From contig NC_133105.1 in NCBI RefSeq assembly GCF_022965805.1, forward strand, positions 186,001-250,000: DNA of 64,000 nt, written 5' to 3'. The DNA is from Primulina eburnea. Lineage: Eukaryota; Streptophyta; Magnoliopsida; Lamiales; Gesneriaceae. The notes below the pieces were generated by a model. It saw nothing but the letters and a program-made list of their open reading frames with translations, did not search any database and was not told the DNA's origin. Made by a program: the position numbers and the translations under genes. Below are positions 35,128 to 46,486 of the stretch, one piece after another; positions within the stretch are counted from its first letter, which is position 1; every line of letters starts with the position of its first letter.

Positions 35128-36171
35128 CTAAGCAAAGTTCTCTTGAGTTTTGGTTGAAAGCCGCTTAAGAAACTCATAGGTTGTGATCATGGTCGTGGCA
35201 GACATTGACATAGACGCCCATCTAGGTCCCAACCCTCTGTAACAAGCACCTAATCCACCTTCCCTCAGTAAGTTCTTCACGGTTTGTAAAATTGTTGGTG
35301 ACCTACTAAGCACACTTTCTTCGCTATCCAGAACCTGCAACCGTGTCTTGATCGTATCGAGTGGCATGGTCACCAATGCCGACACTCCACTTGCCATTGC
35401 AGCACTCAGGCCCTGAACTGCCACTACAGTTTTTCCATCCGGCCTATAACCACTTCCACCATTGCCGTTCTCATCTTTCTTACAGATATAAGAACTGACA
35501 CCACCCCAGATCGTCCTATGTGCTATAGAGTAAGACGCCCACCACACTGCATTGGAGGGTGCATAAGTCAATATAGATATCCCAAATCCCCTATATAACC
35601 CCCTTGCTCCATCCATATGTATGATCTTACTAAACGCATCGATCCCACCGCTGTATTTTTTCAAGCCCGCCATGCAGGAACTTGTGTTACAACAACCTCC
35701 TTGAACCATTAGTCTCTGGCTCACAACATCAACTGGTGTCCAAACTAATTGTGCAGCCATTGCAGCTGTTAGGCCTGCAGCAGCATTAGCAATAGCCGAG
35801 GCTGAGGCATCAGAAAATCCAAATTGACCGCTTGCTATGTACCCGACGTTACTCTTAGTCACTTCAAGCGCACCCATATACAGGGCTCGTGCAGGGATAG
35901 TTCCCATTATAGAAGTCCCAAAACCCCGATAAAATCCCCTCAACCCCTCGCTCCTCATGATGGAACCCGCCATTTTGAAACAAGACATCTCATTCAACAT
36001 CACTTGCTGCCGTGTTTTCAACATAACGATAGGATAAAGAGTGCCCGAAACACCAGAAAATAAAGCAGCCCCAAGGAAGAAAAACTTGGATTTATCAAGC
36101 ATCTCCCAATCTATATCAGCAGGAAGATGGATTTCCGTTGCAGAATCATCTTCCGCAGCACTTAAACTCAT
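35128..36171 (-). CDS. Mitochondrial substrate carrier, SLC25A44-like
   Basis: Intronless, 347 aa from MSLSAAEDD (36171). An upstream in-frame ATG at 36222 would add 17 residues not expected from plant relatives, which begin near this Met followed by EIHLPADIDWEMLDKSKFF. Three repeats of the mitochondrial carrier fold are visible with signature starts PIVMLKTRQQV, TPVDVVSQRLMVQG and MPLDTIKTRLQVLD, each followed by a (G)LRGFYRGFG, ARGLYRGFG or LGACYRGLG type motif. The C-terminus SATTMITTYEFLKRLS matches the plant subfamily. It is expected in the mitochondrial inner membrane. The mammalian homologue SLC25A44 carries branched-chain amino acids; the plant substrate is not established from sequence. 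No breaks. Confidence 0.92.
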   Translation of the reverse strand: MSLSAAEDDSATEIHLPADIDWEMLDKSKFFFLGAALFSGVSGTLYPIVMLKTRQQVMLNEMSCFKMAGSIMRSEGLRGFYRGFGTSIMGTIPARALYMGALEVTKSNVGYIASGQFGFSDASASAIANAAAGLTAAMAAQLVWTPVDVVSQRLMVQGGCCNTSSCMAGLKKYSGGIDAFSKIIHMDGARGLYRGFGISILTYAPSNAVWWASYSIAHRTIWGGVSSYICKKDENGNGGSGYRPDGKTVVAVQGLSAAMASGVSALVTMPLDTIKTRLQVLDSEESVLSRSPTILQTVKNLLREGGLGACYRGLGPRWASMSMSATTMITTYEFLKRLSTKTQENFA

Positions 36172-36695
36172 CTTCGCCACTTTTAGTTTCTTTATAAGAA
36201 CAACTCCTTCGCTCAAACACACTCAAACTTTCCCCAAAAAGAAAAACACTAAATCTTAGCTTCTAGCATAACAAAATCCCAAATTTATCTATTTATTAAC
36301 ATACAAAAAACACGAAAACAATCTAGAAACTCGCAAAAACACCAAACAAAACGAACCCTGGTCGTATTTTATAGAATATTAAAAATTATCGAGCTCAAAT
36401 TACACTAGAACCAACTCTATCTTAGCGACGAATGTAATATTATATTGCAAAACAAACTATTTTTTGCGCTTACGCAAACAGATAAGGGACCGAAAATGAG
36501 TGAGCAGAAAAAAAATCCAGCATATCCTCACCAGGAAATCCCAGCAGATCATCTGGATTAAAACAAGAAGATCTGATTCAAGAGAAGCAGTGGAGATTTC
36601 TTAACATGTAGCTGAAAGTTGGCACAGTGAGTGTGTGCGCGTTATTAATCCCTAATGGATTTTGGGCGAGGGTTTTGCGGATCAGAGGAAGACGG

Positions 36696-36703
36696 ACACG
36701 TGT
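36696..36703. promoter_or_regulatory. G-box/ABRE-like palindrome ACACGTGT
   Basis: Perfect ACACGTGT about 525 bp upstream of the carrier start codon, a core bound by plant bZIP and bHLH factors. Functional assignment is inference from the motif and position only. Confidence 0.45.
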
Positions 36704-36961
36704 CGGTAGATACTTCGAGAATTTCTCATCTTTCTCCTGCAATACAATATATTCCTACCGACCGGTGTTAAAAAAACGGTTCAACTTGTAAATCGGTTCA
36801 ATCGGACTATAAATCAATAACTTGTCGTATTGTACAAAATAATAATATAATATACTTAAATAATATGTTTTGAAATTTAAAAAATTTAATAGCGTATATA
36901 AATAAATAAAAATATATCTATCCATAAAAATTTAAATCTAAACAACATACATATAACTAAA

Positions 36962-37123
36962 GAGTAGGTCTCACTCAATCTGTGAGACGGATCAACCCTA
37001 CTCATATTCACAATAAAAAATAATACTCTTAGCATAAAAAGTAATATTTTTTCATGGATTATCTAAATAAAGATCTGTATTACAAAATACGACCCGTGAG
37101 ACCGTCTCATACAAGTTTTTGCC
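36962..37123. mobile_element. Short dispersed repeat (MITE-like), copy 1
   Basis: Contains CTGTGAGACGGATCAACC at the left and GACCCGTGAGACCGTCTCAT at the right, forming subterminal inverted repeats. The core TATTCACAATAAAAAATAAT then ACTCTTAGCATAAAAA is shared with 55444-55626. Same orientation as the second copy. Confidence 0.8.
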
Positions 37124-37129
37124 ATAACT

Positions 37130-38055
37130 AAATATAATTACATCAATATTCTTTATAGTGAGGAGATAACATTTCTAAGTATAAAAAATATATCTTTTAA
37201 TTAGTGGGAGAGATTATGATGTATTAGGTATATTTAAAAATTCTTTGAAATTGATTTATGGGACATCGATTTTCGGCTGATATACATCCATACCTGCATA
37301 AAAATATGTGTGGAAAATAGTTTAAAAAAATTTGTAACAAAATATTAATAAATAGTTCCACAATTTTGGATCTTGAATATGAAACATTTTTCAATTGCAG
37401 GATCATACTTATGGGTTGGTTGATATAATGGGTAGAAAAAGATCAACATCATATTCCAATAGATATTTCTTATACTCTAGATTGCTTAGTTCAAATCTGG
37501 CCTTTTGTATAATTCTTTATGTATTATTCTGTTTATTTCATTTAGTACTTAATATGATAGATCATTTTATTGAATGCTCTTATCATTTATCTTCATACAT
37601 CTTTTTCGAAACATCATGTTATTTGGAGTGAAGATTGAATTAGAAACACGACAACCTTTTCAACTTCTTTAAAAAAATTATTTAGTTTATAGATACAACC
37701 TATGCTTATATCCTATAATAATTGCCTAAACTTCATACAATTTAAAGATGAAATGAAAAGAATAGCTCATAGAGTTCAACAAAAATATATATGAGCTTAT
37801 CAGCTCATGAGCGTCAAGAATATATTGATAAAGTTTTGGAAAATCGGAAGGAAAGAAAACTTGTTGATTTTCATCCTAACACATATCAAAAAACGCACAA
37901 ATATATATAATTGTAATGAGTTGCTCGAAGCTTTAAGACATCTAAGTATCTATCAAGACATTTGTTGTCAAATGTGAAATTTATATTGAATATAATAATA
38001 TATTAAAGATATAATTGTCATTTATCATTTACTTTTTATTATTTGTTTATTATTA
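37130..38055. other. AT-rich DNA, possible 5' part of the Helitron remnant
   Basis: Short frames only. At 37793-37905 a frame reads MSLSAHERQEYIDKVLENRK followed by ERKLVDFHPNTYQK, which may be the decayed start of the Helitron replicase ORF, but similarity is weak. Confidence 0.3.
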
Positions 38056-38059
38056 TGGT

Positions 38060-38700
38060 TAGATTTATCAACATTGCTTCAACGACATGAGATACATCCA
38101 ATGCATATTTGTTGTTTTCGTGGTGCTAAGAAATTTCAATTTAACTCTCCAAATTTTTGTTGCGATAATGGCAAGATAAAACTCGCAGTCACGGAGGTGT
38201 CAACTAATATGATCAATTTATTCGTTGACTATGAATCAACTGAAGCTATGAAATTTCAGAAAAATGCGTGAGATTACAATAGTATCTTCGCCTTTACTTC
38301 AGGGGACATTAAGATTGATGAAGAACTAGCTTCTTCGAGTTAAGGGGTTTACACTTTTACAACCTTAAGCCAAATATTTAACAACATTACGTCTTTAGTA
38401 CCTAATGAAGACGGACCTTCTCATTTCCATTTATATTTATGGGATATTCAAGGTAAACTAAATAATAGAATGAATATAATGGATAACGGCCAGATTAAAG
38501 AAGACACTATAAAAGTCTCGATGAGAGGTATGATAAATAATTTTATCCGGAATTGTTGCGGAGGATAAATGATTTTTCTTGCATTGACAATAAATCAACA
38601 TATTCGTTAGAATATAGATGTCGATCAACGATATGACAATTCACCAACAACTAATATACCACATGATAACAATATTGTTTTCATTGAGATAATGATGAAT
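38060..38700 (+). pseudogene. Helitron Rep-region remnant (helitron helicase-like N-terminal domain)
   Basis: Frames at 38065-38575 follow the helitron_like_N pattern: CCFRGAKKFQFNSPNFCCDN, GKIKLAVTEVSTNMINLFVD, then after a stop DYNSIFAFTSGDIKIDEELA, after another stop GVYTFTTLSQIFNNITSLVP, and GPSHFHLYLWDIQGKLNNRM. A further piece (VDQRYDNSPTTNIPHDNNIV, about 38620-38680) matches the block that follows in Helitrons. Stops interrupt it. The Rep catalytic motifs and the helicase are missing, so only the first part of a rolling-circle transposase is left. Confidence 0.75.
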
Positions 38701-38721
38701 ATCATAGGATCAAACTTTATT

Positions 38722-39117
38722 TCAGATGTTATGATTCATTATAATACCCACTTCTTTTTCCAATATGAGAAAATGGTTGTCACCAAAATATTCCGAAGTG
38801 CATGCCCGGTTCAACCCACTCACAAGCGCAACTCCAGCCTTCTTCCCCGGCACAGGCGTCGCCCGGGAATACCTCAAGTTCCAAAACACAATTTCAGGCA
38901 CACAATCTCCGTATCCGCAACCCCTAAACTTCCTCACAATCGCCTCATGATCTGTCTCCCATGGCACATTGATGCGTGATCAAATTCCTTGTCGCTGAAC
39001 ACAAACAACCTCTTTACAATTTGATCCGCCGTCAGCGGTCAGCCCACCTTTCTTAGCCACTTGCAGTATCAAATCAAACACTTTCTGAAGATCATTGTTC
39101 ATTCTCCGTTCCATCTA
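38722..39117 (-). pseudogene. DUF2828/vWA-type gene fragment, probably captured
   Basis: Minus-strand reading gives MERRMNNDLQKVFDLILQVA then KKGGLTAD, a frame change, DQIVKRLFVFSDKEFDHAS, another frame change, VPWETDHEAIVRKF, CVPEIVFWNLRYSRATPVPG and KKAGVALVSGL. This is the pattern of the C-terminal vWA-like part of plant DUF2828/DUF7788 proteins. The preceding and following exons are absent. It is GC-richer than its surroundings and begins about 20 bp after the Helitron remnant, in opposite orientation. Two frame disruptions mean no product. A simple degenerate gene is the alternative. Confidence 0.7.
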
Positions 39118-40559
39118 TAAACAAAGACACATGGTGATTGCATAATAACAAGTCAAAAATTCACTTTTGACAAAAAAATCTTATAAACACATTTTTTCAT
39201 TACTAATATTTCATATTGGTTTTGTCAAACAGTTTGAACTCTGATTTTAAAAATCATAATCTCAATTATTTGTTGTTGGATACGAAAATGAAAGTTCTAA
39301 AGAAATCACCATCAAACAATTGAGCAATGAACACAAAAATTTAATTGAGGTCAGAGAAAAAGTGTACAATTTTTTCCCTTTATTGCAGTAATTGTTTCTC
39401 CCAGTTATCCAAAACACTAATTTTTTTTCGTATATCAAATGCATCGATCTTATGTTTAAATGAACTAGAACACGTACTAATCTTTCAATGGGTATATACT
39501 TGAAATTGAAAATACATCGACTTGGCACGAAGCTTGTAACAATTGTTCGAGGGTTGTTATTAAAACAAAAGATACGACAACTTGTAGCAAATTTGTTCAT
39601 ATACTTGTTGAAGCACTGCTAATGTGTAAAATCCGTCAGGATTTTTTTTATTCATGAAAAATTAGCATAGATTTTTATTTTTTTTAACATACTGCCATAT
39701 GCACAGATATCGAGTGACGATAAATGCCGGAAAAGATAATGAGAAGGCAATAATTACAATGCTTGAAAGCGTGACTATTGTTTTTGTCGGTTGTCTCGTC
39801 CTGTTAAAGATTATATTAAGTCAGTCGACAAGGTTAGTTCATTCAACAAAAAACGTCTCAAACAAAATCGACGAAAGTAAGAGTGCAATAAAATAAGTTG
39901 AAGCCACCAAACCTTAGAGCAAGAAAATAATAGAGACTCGAAATATGAAATATGACAATACAAATGCACCAATTAAGATTGAAGATGATGACAAAAATGC
40001 TACCTTTATAAAACCAAAAACACCAAACAAAGCCCTACGTCCAAGTCTCGAAGCCAACAAAACAAATTAACATCACCAAAGGAAGTACACAAATCTTGAT
40101 TGAAAATGATGACAAGATTTCTTCTTTTACAAAGAGAAAGAGATGAGTCAAAACTAAAAATGATGCACAAAAGATGTCAGCTCTGAATATCAAGCAAAAA
40201 AAACTTTGAACTCGTCATCAATTATTGTAATATGCTTTTTCATTGTTCTTTATTTATGTCCTAAATTACAATTTATATATTAATAAATGTTCGTTTACAT
40301 ATTTTTTAAACATTTATTATTTTGATTGACTGATTATATATAAATTATCTTATACATAATTTTTCATTATATGAATTAAGTTAAAGTCTACTAGGCATAA
40401 TTATTTTGGGTAATAATAATCGACATACCAATTACAATTAATAGACAAAAATGATGGTGCATTGATCAGCCTGTTGCATTGAATTATATGGCAAACTCAG
40501 TGGACTTATTTCATGTTCAAGTGTCATGTCCTTGTTAGCTTGATTGGTACTTGCATGAT
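39118..40559. other. AT-rich region without recognised genes
   Basis: Short frames at 39262-39600 (minus) and 39699-39896 have no recognisable motif. A Lys/Asp-rich ACAAA-type sequence at 39960-40200 (AATGATGACAA repeated) reads as low complexity. It is the left flank of the large copia insertion. Confidence 0.4.
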
Positions 40560-40564
40560 GATGG
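40560..40564. repeat. Candidate target duplication GATGG (left of copia)
   Basis: The right flank of the element (50381-50385) is AATGG, so four of five bases match. It is probably a 5-bp duplication with one mutation. Confidence 0.5.
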
Positions 40565-42539
40565 TGTTGGATCCGGTTTTCTACACGCCCAAACGCAGCG
40601 GAAGTTTTAAAATTTTTTATTTATTTTGACAATCAAAATTTGTTTGGACGCTCGTATGATTTTAACAAAACATTCATAGGGAGTTGAAAATTATACCTTT
40701 GTGAATTAAATCACTTGGCTCCAACTGATCCGGTATGAACGGATTAGCTCTTGATGATTCCCTACGAACTTTCTTCGATTCTTCTAATTAGGTCCACGAC
40801 TAGAAGATTTGTTCCTCTTCTAAATTGCACTAGAAATTTAGAAGAACTTTTGCATAGGAGAGAAAAATTGAGAGATGGCTCAAACCCTAACCATAAATCA
40901 AGGTGGCCGAATTTCTCACTTTGGAATGGAGGCTCACGTGAAGTTGTGAGGTGGGTGGGCTAGGGTTTTTTTCTTTATATGTATTATTTATAATTAATTA
41001 AACCCTAATTACATAATTAACATTAATGGGTTTGATTTAATTAATTGAGCTAGTCCAACTAGTTTAATTAATTTAATCAAAGCCCATTAAAACTTTAATT
41101 ATTTATTATGTTGGACTTGTACTCCTACAAGCCCATTAAACATAATACCCACCATATTTAATTTATTAATTAATCAACTCAACTTTTGAGCTTAATAAAT
41201 TAAATACAGTATAAATTCAACATTTGAATTTATTATTTAAATTATAAATTCAACTATTTGAATTTTTATCACCTCCAAAATTTAATATTTAATAAACCCA
41301 ACATTTGAGTTTAATAAATTAAATTATCACATTTTATAAATTCAACTACTTGAATTTATTCTCTCAAAATTTATTTATCATAAATTCAACTCCTTGAATT
41401 TACTATATAATATAAATTCAACTTCTTGAATTTATTCTCTCTACGGGAACAAACAATCCAGTACTTGTGTGACCCTCAATGGTTCAGGGATACATCTAGC
41501 CGTGGGTTCACAACTCCTTGTGATTCAGAATAACATTTATTCTTATTCGGGCTTACCCTAGTTAGCCCCATTCTATTCATCAACACCTTGATCAAGAATG
41601 TCAGAACTCATTTCTGATTGCACCCATCGGATCATGGTAGGAGCGTCTAGTAGCATCGCCCCATGATCCCCTAGGTATCACTGATAGTGCCTGCAAGAAC
41701 CAGTCGATTATGATTAACGTACAGTACGGTCCCTTCATCTCATATATCCCGATCGAATCTGCAACCATTGGTTCATCGAGGGTTGCATATTAATTCGATA
41801 ACTATGTGTTACATATAATAGTGGCATCGCGTGTACTATTGGAGAACTCCTTCTCCAACGTACATCTCATACTCTGGCCAGAGATTCCATGCACTATTAT
41901 TACATCAGATCACATAGGATATCCACACCCGTAGGTGAGCGGTGAATCCCCGACTACAATGCACTGGCTCCTATATGTGTCGCGACTGTACCCAACCTCG
42001 CCACCTGATGACTCTCCTGGAGCCGGTAAACGAGTCAAAGCACAGCCCTAGCATATAGAGCCTCAGAGTTGTCTCGGGTCATAAGGACTAATGGTATACA
42101 ATCATAACCACGGACTTATCCTCTCGATGTATGAGAACCACTTGGAAAGTCCGAGGGAGGGTTGTTCGGTATAATCATCATATGACTACCCATCTGCATG
42201 TTTGGACATCTCCATGCCCTTACCAAGAAACGCAGTACACAACATCACAGATGCTAGTCTCAAGCTCAAGCGACCTTTATCCATGTTTTAGGCGGCTGAA
42301 TCGACTAGGAACGAATTTAAATCATACAGTATTTACAAACGAGTTTCAATCATCGAATTACGATTCATTTGTATTAAAGTATGATCAAGGTCTTTATCTA
42401 TGTTTGATAACATGGGTATACAGATAAAGAATTAACAAACCATGAAATAATGAATTATATTAAAATAAAGATTGTTTATTACACTTGAGTCAATAAAATC
42501 CCTAGTCAACAGTTGACATGTAGGGCATCTACTCTAACA
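40565..42539 (-). repeat. 3' LTR of the copia element (1975 bp)
   Basis: Aligns end to end with 48407-50380. I counted seven substitutions and one single-base indel (for example AGAAGATTT vs AGAATATTT near 40806, and CAATCATCG vs CAACATCG near 42350). Contains a cluster of short inverted repeats at 41176-41435. Confidence 0.97.
41176..41435. repeat. Cluster of AAATTCAA/TTGAATTT inverted repeats in the LTR
   Basis: About seven short palindromes of the form TAAATTCAAC-n4-TTGAATTTA (or ACTCAACTTTTGAGCTT and CCCAACATTTGAGTTT variants) at 30-60-bp spacing. The same cluster recurs at about 49018-49277 in the other LTR. Confidence 0.85.
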
Positions 42540-42541
42540 AT

Positions 42542-42550
42542 CTCCCACTT
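42542..42550 (-). other. Polypurine tract of the copia element
   Basis: On the minus strand AAGTGGGAG lies two bases before the 3' LTR start (TGTTAGAG) and directly after the gag-pol stop codon, the standard position for plus-strand priming. Confidence 0.9.
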
Positions 42551-42553
42551 GCC

Positions 42554-45500
42554 CTAGAGCCAACTACCCATAAACTTTAATCCCATTGCTTCGCGATGCT
42601 TCTCAAACAATGGTCCTGGCAAGGGCTTCGTAAGTGGATCGGCAACGTTATCTGCAGAGGGGACTCTTTCGACTGATATGTCTCCCCTTCCCACAATCTC
42701 TCGGATGATGTGGAATTTCCTCAGTACATGTTTGGATCGCTGATGAGACCTTGGTTCCTTTGCTTGCGCAACGGCACCAGTGTTGTCGCAGTACACCGGG
42801 ACTGGATCAACTCCATTAGGAATAACGCCCAACTCTTGGACAAAATTCCTCATCCAAACTGCCTCTTTCGCTGCAGCAGATGCAGCAATGTACTCAGCTT
42901 CAGTGGTGGAATCCGCAACGGTGTCTTGCTTGGAACTTTTCCAAGAGACAGCCGCACCATTAAGCATGAATACAAAACCAGAGGTCGATTTCGAATCATC
43001 TACATCACATTGGAAGCTAGAATCAGTGTAGCCTTCCAATTTTAATTCTCCACCCCCATAGACCATGAACAAGTTCTTAGTCCTTCTCAAGTACTTAAGA
43101 ATATCTTTCACGGCCTTCCAATGCATTGGACCAGGGTTCGCCTGATATCTGCTTGTAACACTCAAAGAGTAAGCAACATCAGGACGTGTCGATATCATAC
43201 CATACATGATACTACCAATGGCTGACGCATATGGAATACGTGTCATCATCTCTATCTCTTCATCAGTTTTGGGACACATAGCTTTAGATAGAGTAATACC
43301 ATGACACATTGGTAAGTATCCTCTCTTGGACTCTTCCATAGAGAATCGTTTTATAATGGTATCGATATATGTGGCTTGGGTGAGCCCCAACATCCTTTTT
43401 GATCTATCTCTATAGATTTGTATTCCTAATACATAGGATGCTTCACCTATGTCCTTCATGGAGAATTTACTGGCTAACCATACTTTAGTTGATTGCAGTA
43501 ATCCTATATCATTCCCAATGAGCAGGATATCATCAACATAAAGTACCAGGAATGTCACTGCACTCCCACTAACTTTCTTGTACACACATGGTTCCTCAGG
43601 ATTTTTAGCAAAACCAAACTCTTTGATAGTGCTGTCAAATCTGAGGTTCCAACTCCTCGATGCCTGCTTGAGACCATATATTGATCTCTGAAGTTTGCAT
43701 ACCTTATGCTCACTTCCTACTGATGTGTATCCCTCAGGTTGAGACATATAAATTTCTTCTTTGATGTCTCCATTGAGGAATGCAGTCTTTACATCCATCT
43801 GCCATATCTCATAGTCATACCATGCTGCTATGGCTAGTAGTATTCTAATGGACTTAAACATAGCTACTGGTGAAAAAGTTTCCTCATAGTCAATTCCTTG
43901 CCTTTGAATATAACCTTTTGCAACCAGTCTTGCTTTGAAGGTCAGTACCTTTCCATCCGCCCCAAGCTTTCTTTTGTAGATCCATTTGCATTCTATGGGA
44001 ACGATTCCCTCAGGTGGATCCACTAATGTCCAGACTTGGTTTGAATACATAGAGTCCATTTCTGACTGCATGGCTTCAAGCCATTTAGTTGAATCAGTAT
44101 CAGATATTGCTTCTTTGAAATTCATTGGATCGCATCCAACACAAGGCTCATCATGGCCTTGTTCATGAAGAAGTGTATATCTGGCAGGTGGTCTAATAAC
44201 TCTATCAGACTTTCTAGGAGCTTGTACTTCAACTACTGGTTCTAGGGGATTAGGTTCAACTTCTAAAGTTGAGGGAGTATCTTGAATTTCTTCAAGTTCT
44301 ATCATCTTGCCTTTTCTATCTAATAGAAACTCCCTTTCCAAAAAGGTGGCATTTCTTGAAACAAACACTTTTGCTTCATTAGGATGATAAAAATAATATC
44401 CAATAGAATTCTTTGGATATCCTACAAAGTAGCACAAAGTGGATCTACTATCCAATTTGTCTCCCACTGTCTGCTTCACATAAGCAGGACATCCCCATAT
44501 TCTCAAGTAAGAATACTTGGGAGGTTTCCCCATCCATATCTCATATGGTGTTTTATCCACTGCTTTAGTATGGACATTATTCAACAACATTGCCGCAGTT
44601 TCAAGCGCAAAACCCCAAAACATTGTAGGCAATTCAGTGAATCCCATCATAGATCGAACCATGTCCATCAATGTTCGATTACGACGTTCAGAAACACCAT
44701 TCAATTGTGGTGTTGCTGGTGGAGTCCACTGTGAGAGAATCCCATTCTCTTTTAGATAACCCAAAAATTCAGCACTCAAGTATTCTCCACCTCGATCAGA
44801 TCGAAGTGCCTTAATACTTCTTTCTAGCTGATTTTCTACTTCAGATCTGAACTCTTTGAACCTTTCAAATGCTTCAGATTTATGTTTCATCAAATAAACA
44901 TACCCATACCTCGAATGGTCATCAGTAAAGGTAATGAAGTAGGAATGCCCAAATTTTGTGCTAACACTTAGCGGGCCACAAACGTCTGTATGGATCAAAT
45001 CCAATAGACCATGTGCACGTTCTACTTTTCCATTGAATGGAGTCTTAGTCATTTTTCCTTTTAGACAGGACTCACAAGTAGGTAGAGAATTTATGTCTGA
45101 CAAGTCAAACATGCCTTCTCCCACTAGCTTGTGCATCCTTCTTTGAGAAATATGACCTAGTCTAGCGTGCCACATTTGTGCGGGATTTGGATTTTCTATT
45201 TTTCTTTTGTTTGTTGTTGTTTTCGTATGCGCTTGGACATTGTTTAAAGGAATCTCTTTCAATTTTAAGTTATAGAGATCATTTGTTAATTCTCCAGTTC
45301 CAATCAAACATTCATTCTTGTATAAATTGCAAACACCTTTAGCAAAAACACAAGAATAACCATCCCTATCAAGCATAGAAATAGAAATAATGTTTTTAAC
45401 CAATTCAGGAACAAATAAAACATCTCTCAAAAATAACTTAAAATTATTGTCCAAAATTAAAGTAACGTCTCCAATGGCAGTAGCAGCAACTCTTGCTCCA

Positions 45501-46486
45501 TTTCCTAGTCTTAGAAAGGTCTCACCATCTCTAAGCCTCTTGCTTCTTCCCATCACCTGCAAATCATTGCATAGATGAGAACCACATCCGGTATCCAATA
45601 CCCAAGAAGAGGAATTAATAGAAACATTAACTTCAATATAAAACATACCATGGCCAGAACGCTTCTGGGCAAGATACTCCGCGCAATTACGCCTCCAGTG
45701 TCCAGGCTTGTTGCAGTGGAAACAGATTTGTTCTGACTTGTCAGGCTTTGTGGGCCCCGGATTAGGTTTCTTGTATGGCTTTTTGTTAGGCTTGTTCTTC
45801 TTTGGAGGGGCAGAACGCTTCTTGCCTTTGTATGGGGTTCCCTTTTTCGTGCCGGACGAAGAACCCACTAGAAAAACAGGCTTATCCTTTTTGATTGTGG
45901 CCTCATAACTAGTAAGCATATTGACCAACTCTTCAAGGGTGGCCTCAAGCTTATTCATATTAAAGTTAACCACAAATCCATCGAACGAAGAGGGCAGAGA
46001 CAGCAAGAGAATATCAGTCGAGAGCTCACTAGGGATAACCAAGTCGAGTCCCACCAACTTCTCGATGAGCCCAATCATCCTAACACCATGCTCATGGACC
46101 GAAGCCCCATCTCGCAAGCGTGTAGTCATGAGTTCTTTAACAACAGCATATCTCTCTGAACGAGTTTGTACAGCATACAATTCTTTCAGATGTAAGTGAA
46201 TGTCAGCAGCATTCACAGCCTCCTCGAACCGCTTCTGTAGTTCATTCGACATAGAAGCCAACATGTAGCTCTTAGCTTGAATGTCATGGTCCCACCATTT
46301 TTCAAGCTCAGCCAATTTAGTCGGAGTGACATTTGAAGGTGCTTCCTTCGGTGGCTTCTTATCAAGCACATACAGAATCTTTTCCGAGTTCAGAATAATC
46401 TTTAAATTTCGAAACCAGTCATTATAGTTAGGGCCAGTCAATTTGTTTTGATCGAGAATGATTGAAAGCGGGTTACGAGTAGACAT
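42554..46486 (-). CDS. Copia gag-pol polyprotein, 1310 aa, intact
   Basis: One uninterrupted frame from MSTRNPLSIILDQNKLTGPN. Domains in order: UBN2-type gag (about 20-240); a zinc knuckle CFHCNKPGHWRRNC (about 255-268); aspartic protease WVLDTGCGSHLC (about 295-306); GAG-pre-integrase HARLGHISQRRMHKL; integrase core with CESCLKGK zinc ligands, HTDVCGPL, FTDDHSRYG and SDRGGEY; integrase tail; reverse transcriptase with KARLVAKGY, QMDVKTAFLNG, YGLKQASRSWN and catalytic YVDDILLIGND; RNase H with DSSFQCD, STTEAEYIA and ADPLTKPLPG. It makes the particle protein and the enzymes that copy and insert the element. All catalytic signatures I checked are present. Confidence 0.97.
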   Translation of the reverse strand: MSTRNPLSIILDQNKLTGPNYNDWFRNLKIILNSEKILYVLDKKPPKEAPSNVTPTKLAELEKWWDHDIQAKSYMLASMSNELQKRFEEAVNAADIHLHLKELYAVQTRSERYAVVKELMTTRLRDGASVHEHGVRMIGLIEKLVGLDLVIPSELSTDILLLSLPSSFDGFVVNFNMNKLEATLEELVNMLTSYEATIKKDKPVFLVGSSSGTKKGTPYKGKKRSAPPKKNKPNKKPYKKPNPGPTKPDKSEQICFHCNKPGHWRRNCAEYLAQKRSGHGMFYIEVNVSINSSSWVLDTGCGSHLCNDLQVMGRSKRLRDGETFLRLGNGARVAATAIGDVTLILDNNFKLFLRDVLFVPELVKNIISISMLDRDGYSCVFAKGVCNLYKNECLIGTGELTNDLYNLKLKEIPLNNVQAHTKTTTNKRKIENPNPAQMWHARLGHISQRRMHKLVGEGMFDLSDINSLPTCESCLKGKMTKTPFNGKVERAHGLLDLIHTDVCGPLSVSTKFGHSYFITFTDDHSRYGYVYLMKHKSEAFERFKEFRSEVENQLERSIKALRSDRGGEYLSAEFLGYLKENGILSQWTPPATPQLNGVSERRNRTLMDMVRSMMGFTELPTMFWGFALETAAMLLNNVHTKAVDKTPYEIWMGKPPKYSYLRIWGCPAYVKQTVGDKLDSRSTLCYFVGYPKNSIGYYFYHPNEAKVFVSRNATFLEREFLLDRKGKMIELEEIQDTPSTLEVEPNPLEPVVEVQAPRKSDRVIRPPARYTLLHEQGHDEPCVGCDPMNFKEAISDTDSTKWLEAMQSEMDSMYSNQVWTLVDPPEGIVPIECKWIYKRKLGADGKVLTFKARLVAKGYIQRQGIDYEETFSPVAMFKSIRILLAIAAWYDYEIWQMDVKTAFLNGDIKEEIYMSQPEGYTSVGSEHKVCKLQRSIYGLKQASRSWNLRFDSTIKEFGFAKNPEEPCVYKKVSGSAVTFLVLYVDDILLIGNDIGLLQSTKVWLASKFSMKDIGEASYVLGIQIYRDRSKRMLGLTQATYIDTIIKRFSMEESKRGYLPMCHGITLSKAMCPKTDEEIEMMTRIPYASAIGSIMYGMISTRPDVAYSLSVTSRYQANPGPMHWKAVKDILKYLRRTKNLFMVYGGGELKLEGYTDSSFQCDVDDSKSTSGFVFMLNGAAVSWKSSKQDTVADSTTEAEYIAASAAAKEAVWMRNFVQELGVIPNGVDPVPVYCDNTGAVAQAKEPRSHQRSKHVLRKFHIIREIVGRGDISVERVPSADNVADPLTKPLPGPLFEKHREAMGLKFMGSWL

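Noticed and set aside
37793..37905. Short frame MSLSAHERQEYIDKVLENRK... as an independent small gene
   Set aside because: More simply a decayed start of the Helitron ORF; too short and isolated to call.
43986..46199. Plus-strand frames opposite the copia polyprotein
   Set aside because: Antisense shadows of the intact 1310-aa minus-strand gene.
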